From Chloroflexota bacterium (GTDB taxonomy: Bacteria; Chloroflexota; Anaerolineae; B4-G1), in NCBI GenBank assembly GCA_030596915.1, contig JAUVSX010000011.1, positions 1 through 17,764 of the forward strand: DNA of 17,764 nt. Direction: 5' to 3'. Positions 14,832 to 17,764 of the stretch are shown here, piece by piece. The notes under the pieces were generated by a model. It was given only the letters and a program-made list of their open reading frames with translations. It was not told the DNA's origin and ran no database searches. Positions within the stretch are counted from its first letter, which is position 1; each line of letters opens with the position of its first letter. The position numbers and the translations under genes were made by a program.

Positions 14832-14846
14832 CCTCCCCACGGGAGG
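14832..14846 (+). terminator. Stem-loop after rnz, possible transcription end
   Basis: CCTCCC (14832-14837) and GGGAGG (14841-14846) form a perfect 6-bp stem with a 3-nt loop, starting 8 nt after the rnz stop. It is followed by GCCCCC, not a T-run, so intrinsic termination is doubtful; position is the main support. Confidence 0.3.
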
Positions 14847-14980
14847 GCCCCCACAGCGCGGCTGCGCCACGGCCACCGGGCCTCCCCCAGCACGTCCAGG
14901 TCCGTCCGGGCGCGCCGTTCCCAGGCAGCCTCACCGTCCCCGCGCACATCTCGGCGGTGAGCGCCAGCTAGGTGCGTTTC

Positions 14981-15235
14981 CGAAAACCCGACAGGTTACG
15001 GCGCGCTCCATCACCAGCGCTCCAACTCACTCGAAAACCTGTCACCTAGGGTTGGCGCAAGACAGGCGACAAGTCATCGTCATCGCACGGCCACGACACG
15101 CTCTGTGAAGCGAAAACCTGTCAGGTTTCCACTGCATTCCCGTGGCGAAGCGCTCGGGTAGGGACCGCCCCCGGGCTTGTCGAGATCACTATGGTTGACA
15201 TGGTGGCTAATTGGGGCGAAAACAAGGTGTCAGGT
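14981..15235. repeat. Four copies of a short palindromic repeat in the rnz-ugd gap
   Basis: The 428-bp gap between rnz and ugd (14825-15252) has no convincing gene. It carries four related elements starting CGAAAAC: 14981-14998 (CGAAAACCCGACAGGTTA), 15032-15046 (CGAAAACCTGTCACC), 15111-15128 (CGAAAACCTGTCAGGTTT) and 15217-15235 (CGAAAACAAGGTGTCAGGT). The third is a clean palindrome, AAACCTG-T-CAGGTTT (15114-15128); the others are partly decayed or interrupted. Spacing is irregular (51, 79 and 106 bp), which argues for a dispersed repeat family rather than a regular array. A perfect TTGACA at 15195-15200 could be a -35 box for ugd, but no good -10 box follows it. Confidence 0.7.
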
Positions 15236-15252
15236 CGTCACAGGAGTCGTGT

Positions 15253-16557
15253 ATGAAGAACATCACTGTCATTGGAGCCGGCCACGTTGGGCTGGTCACA
15301 AGCGTCTGCTTTGCTGACCTGGGCAACCGCGTCGTCTGCCTCGACATCAACGAGCAGAAGATCGCCGGCCTCAACGAGGGCGTCATGCCCATCTACGAGC
15401 TGGGCCTCGATGAGTTGGTGGCCCGCAACACCGCGGCAGGACGGCTCAGCTTCACTACCTCGTATCCTGAAGGCCTCCGCGAGGCCGAGTTCGTCTTCAT
15501 CGCCGTTGGCACGCCGGAGGGCGTCGACGGCGACGCCGACCTTCGCTACGTGCGCATGGCCGCCCGGTCGATTGCCGAAGCCATGGATCATCCTGTGACC
15601 ATCGTCAATAAGTCGACGGTCCCTGTCGGCACTGGCGACTGGGTAGCCGACATCATCGGCGACTATCGCACAGACGACGTGGAATTCGCCGTCGTCTCGA
15701 ACCCTGAGTTCCTGCGCGAGGGCTCTGCAATTGCGGACTTCATGCACCCTGACCGGGTGGTGCTGGGCTCGCTCAATCGAGATGCCGCTGAGAGCGTGGC
15801 CCAGCTCTACTTGCCCCTGCGCACGACGATCATGATCACAGACCTGCGTACGGCTGAGATGATCAAGTACGCCTCCAACGCCTTCCTGGCCACGCGAATC
15901 TCCTTCATCAACGAGATAGCCACCATCTGCGAAGCGCTGGGCGCCGACGTCAAGGAGGTGGCAATGGGCATGGGCTACGACAAGCGCATCGGCCACGCTT
16001 TCCTCGATGCTGGTGTAGGATACGGCGGCAGTTGCTTCCCGAAGGACGTCAAAGCCCTGGCGTATATGGGGCAGATCAAGGGGAGGCACCCGCAGCTACT
16101 CCACGCCGTGATGGAAATCAACGCTGACCAGCGCAGAGCTGTCGTGCGCAAGCTGGAAAGTGCGCTCGGAAGTCTGAGAGGCCAGACAATCGGCCTGCTC
16201 GGCCTGGCGTTCAAGCCCAACACGGACGATATGCGCGAGGCGCCGTCCATTCATATCGCGCGCATGCTCCAGGCGGCCGGGGCTCACGTGCGCGGCTACG
16301 ACCCCGTAGCTATGCAGGTCGCGGCGCGCGTGGTTCCGGAACTCGAGCTGGCCAACGACGCCTATTCCCTCGCCGAGGGTTGCGATGCCCTCGTCGTCGT
16401 CACTGAGTGGAACGAGTTCAAGAATCTGGATCTGGCCCGCATCCGCGATCTGATGAGTCGGCCGGTGATCATCGACGGCCGCAGCATCTACGATCCACCG
16501 GCGATGGAGGAGATGGGCTTCTACTACCGGGCCATCGGCCGGGGATTCGACCACTGA
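15253..16557 (+). CDS. ugd: UDP-glucose 6-dehydrogenase
   Basis: NAD-dependent enzyme that oxidises UDP-glucose in two steps to UDP-glucuronate, a precursor for acidic polysaccharides and for further UDP-sugars. The 434 residues are of normal length: N-terminal Rossmann domain with GAGHVGL, the central NPEFLREGSAI block, the catalytic cysteine loop GYGGSCFPKD (Cys261, matching Cys260 of the S. pyogenes enzyme) and the C-terminal UDP-binding domain with GLAFKPNTDDMREAP. The frame stays open upstream to a TTG at 15211, but ATG 15253 starts right at MKNITVIGAG and has AGGAG (15242-15246) at 6-nt spacing, so it is chosen. The last repeat copy ends 17 nt before the ATG. A close relative such as GDP-mannose dehydrogenase is less likely given the motifs. 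Confidence 0.93.
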   Translation: MKNITVIGAGHVGLVTSVCFADLGNRVVCLDINEQKIAGLNEGVMPIYELGLDELVARNTAAGRLSFTTSYPEGLREAEFVFIAVGTPEGVDGDADLRYVRMAARSIAEAMDHPVTIVNKSTVPVGTGDWVADIIGDYRTDDVEFAVVSNPEFLREGSAIADFMHPDRVVLGSLNRDAAESVAQLYLPLRTTIMITDLRTAEMIKYASNAFLATRISFINEIATICEALGADVKEVAMGMGYDKRIGHAFLDAGVGYGGSCFPKDVKALAYMGQIKGRHPQLLHAVMEINADQRRAVVRKLESALGSLRGQTIGLLGLAFKPNTDDMREAPSIHIARMLQAAGAHVRGYDPVAMQVAARVVPELELANDAYSLAEGCDALVVVTEWNEFKNLDLARIRDLMSRPVIIDGRSIYDPPAMEEMGFYYRAIGRGFDH

Positions 16558-16654
16558 GGACACCTCGCGGCTCCTGTGCGGCGTCCCCCGAGCGGGCCGC
16601 CGCCCCCCATTCGCTGTCACCCATCCGCCCACAGGAAGGAGAGACCCCAGGCTT

Positions 16655-17026
16655 ATGGTTGTTGGTGTAGACATGATAGAGATGGACCGCTTCAAGAAAG
16701 TATACGACGAGTTCGGTGACAACCTGCTAGCGCGCATCTTCACCCCCCTTGAGGTACTCTACTGCCGGGGGCGCGCTCCAGAACTCGCCGCCCGCTTCGC
16801 TGCCAAGGAGGCCGTGTCGAAGGCGCTGGGTGTCGGCATGCTCATGATGGCCCGCGATGGCATTGAGTGGAAGGATGTCGAGGTCATTGGGGATCGGCGT
16901 GGCAAGCCAATGATCCGCCTGTACGGCCGCGCGGCCGCGCGCGCCAAGGAACTGGGCCTCGTCGAGTGGGCGATCAGCCTCTCTCACACGCGGGACAACG
17001 CCATTGCGATGGTCGTGGCCCAGTAG
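16655..17026 (+). CDS. acpS: Holo-[acyl-carrier-protein] synthase
   Basis: Transfers the 4'-phosphopantetheine arm of coenzyme A to a serine of apo-ACP, activating it for fatty acid synthesis in the cytoplasm. The 123 residues match the short trimeric AcpS type: GVDMIEMDRF with metal-binding Asp6, IFTPLEVLYC, RFAAKEAVSKALG with Glu52 (the second metal ligand), RGKP, and the C-terminal SLSHTRDNAIAMVV. A good ribosome sequence (AAGGAG) is present but 13 nt before the ATG, longer than ideal; no better in-frame start exists. It lies 97 nt after ugd; a weak GC-rich stem (16578-16603) is in the gap. Confidence 0.92.
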   Translation: MVVGVDMIEMDRFKKVYDEFGDNLLARIFTPLEVLYCRGRAPELAARFAAKEAVSKALGVGMLMMARDGIEWKDVEVIGDRRGKPMIRLYGRAAARAKELGLVEWAISLSHTRDNAIAMVVAQ

Positions 17027-17067
17027 CCGTCCGGAATCCAGACCCACCAAGTCGAAAGGAGCAACCG

Positions 17068-17764
17068 ATGGCAATCGCACAAGACGGTCCCAGCACAAAC
17101 CTGTTCAAGCCCGTGCTGTTCAGCGGCAATGCAACGATCGCTGGACTCGCCTCCTCCGGCATCTCCGGAGAGATGAAGAGCGCGCTCGAGCACGCGCCCA
17201 CCGGCACATGCGTCGCCTGGGGCATCCCCTTCGAAGTTGGCGAACCTATGCTGATCGAGGATCAGCCGGTTTCCATCGCTATCGAGCCCACTGCCGCGCG
17301 CTGGTTCGTCTTCATGCACACCTCGGACCGGCGCCCACTCGAGCACAACCCCGATGGCTTCATATCGCCGATGCGCGGCCAGGGACGTCTGGGCGAGCAT
17401 GCCGCCGACTATGTGTTGCTCTATGCCGACGGCTCCGAGAAGCGCGCCGCAATTCGGCGGCGGCATCAGATCGGAGCCTTCACGCGGCGCTGGGGCGAGA
17501 ACTGCTTCGAATCCGTCGTCCACAACAAGGTGCGCCCGCTCCGCGCCTCCCACGAACAGTTGAGCCCCGGCTGGGGCAGGACTCAGACGCGTGTCGATGC
17601 GACTGATGGCGATCCGTGGGTCAACTGGCTTTGGGCGTGGGAGAGCCCTGACCCAGACGAGGCCGTCGTGGGCTTCCGGTTCGAGCCAGTCTCGGGTGCG
17701 ATAATTCTCTCGGCGATAGCGGCGGGCGGCGCTTCCTCACTGCCCTTGCGCTGGCTGTCGCGCC
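17068..17764 (+). CDS. Unrecognised protein, N-terminal part (runs off right edge)
   Basis: The frame is open for 232 codons from ATG 17068 to the window edge, so the gene is partial. AAGGAG (17056-17061) sits 6 nt before the ATG, which fixes the start. There is no signal peptide or membrane segment at the N-terminus (MAIAQDGPSTNLFKPVLFSG). Visible features are GTCVAWGIPFEVGEP near residue 47, RWFVFMHTSDRRPL near 80, GEHAADYVLLYADGSEK near 110 and GFRFEPVSGAIILSAIAAGG near the edge, which read like a beta-sandwich of the kind placed before large catalytic domains. I do not recognise the family. It follows acpS by 41 nt, so it may be co-transcribed. Confidence 0.75.
   Translation, partial: MAIAQDGPSTNLFKPVLFSGNATIAGLASSGISGEMKSALEHAPTGTCVAWGIPFEVGEPMLIEDQPVSIAIEPTAARWFVFMHTSDRRPLEHNPDGFISPMRGQGRLGEHAADYVLLYADGSEKRAAIRRRHQIGAFTRRWGENCFESVVHNKVRPLRASHEQLSPGWGRTQTRVDATDGDPWVNWLWAWESPDPDEAVVGFRFEPVSGAIILSAIAAGGASSLPLRWLSR

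Noticed and set aside
14981..15235. Possible CRISPR array in the rnz-ugd gap
   Set aside because: Repeats are short, diverged and irregularly spaced (51, 79 and 106 bp), with no cas gene nearby.

Overview
The window looks like chromosomal DNA from a high-GC bacterium, most likely a member of the Chloroflexota (an Anaerolineae-like lineage). That is an inference. It rests on long Thr/Pro tails on surface proteins, an NBR1-type (FW) Ig-like domain inside a secreted enzyme-like protein, and the codon and GC character. No rRNA, tRNA, CRISPR array, transposase or phage gene was seen.

Left part (1-3880, minus strand): a compact five-gene run. It starts at a good promoter (3939-3967) and encodes, in order of transcription, a membrane-anchored Thr/Pro-rich protein, three different M42-family metallo-aminopeptidases in tandem, and a lipoprotein cut by the left window edge. 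The three peptidases are separated by 7 nt or overlap at stop and start, so they are probably made together and may build mixed TET-type particles.

Middle part (4075-12591): a surface glycoside-hydrolase-like locus with four clan-A (TIM-barrel) proteins. One is on the minus strand. It has a signal peptide, a Thr/Pro stalk and a C-terminal membrane anchor, and its leader carries three GC-rich 38-39 bp tandem repeats. The other three are in tandem on the plus strand. The first of these is a 1142-residue membrane protein that joins a GH18-like domain lacking its catalytic Glu, an NBR1-type Ig-like domain and a C-terminal clan-A domain. The second and third are a signal-anchored protein and a probable lipoprotein. 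All four clan-A domains keep the acid/base and nucleophile Glu. The two divergent transcripts each have a promoter in the 660-bp gap between them.

Right part (12735-17764, plus strand): housekeeping genes. RNA 3'-phosphate cyclase (rtcA) overlaps ribonuclease Z by 4 nt under one promoter. A 428-bp gap with four copies of a short palindromic repeat follows. Then come UDP-glucose 6-dehydrogenase, holo-ACP synthase and the first 232 codons of an unrecognised protein cut by the right edge.

The most unusual points are the inactive-looking GH18 domain fused to an active-looking clan-A enzyme, the paralogous surface enzyme set, the tandem peptidase trio, the rtcA-rnz coupling and the two families of intergenic repeats. 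I did not find a clear-cut new defence or mobile system.
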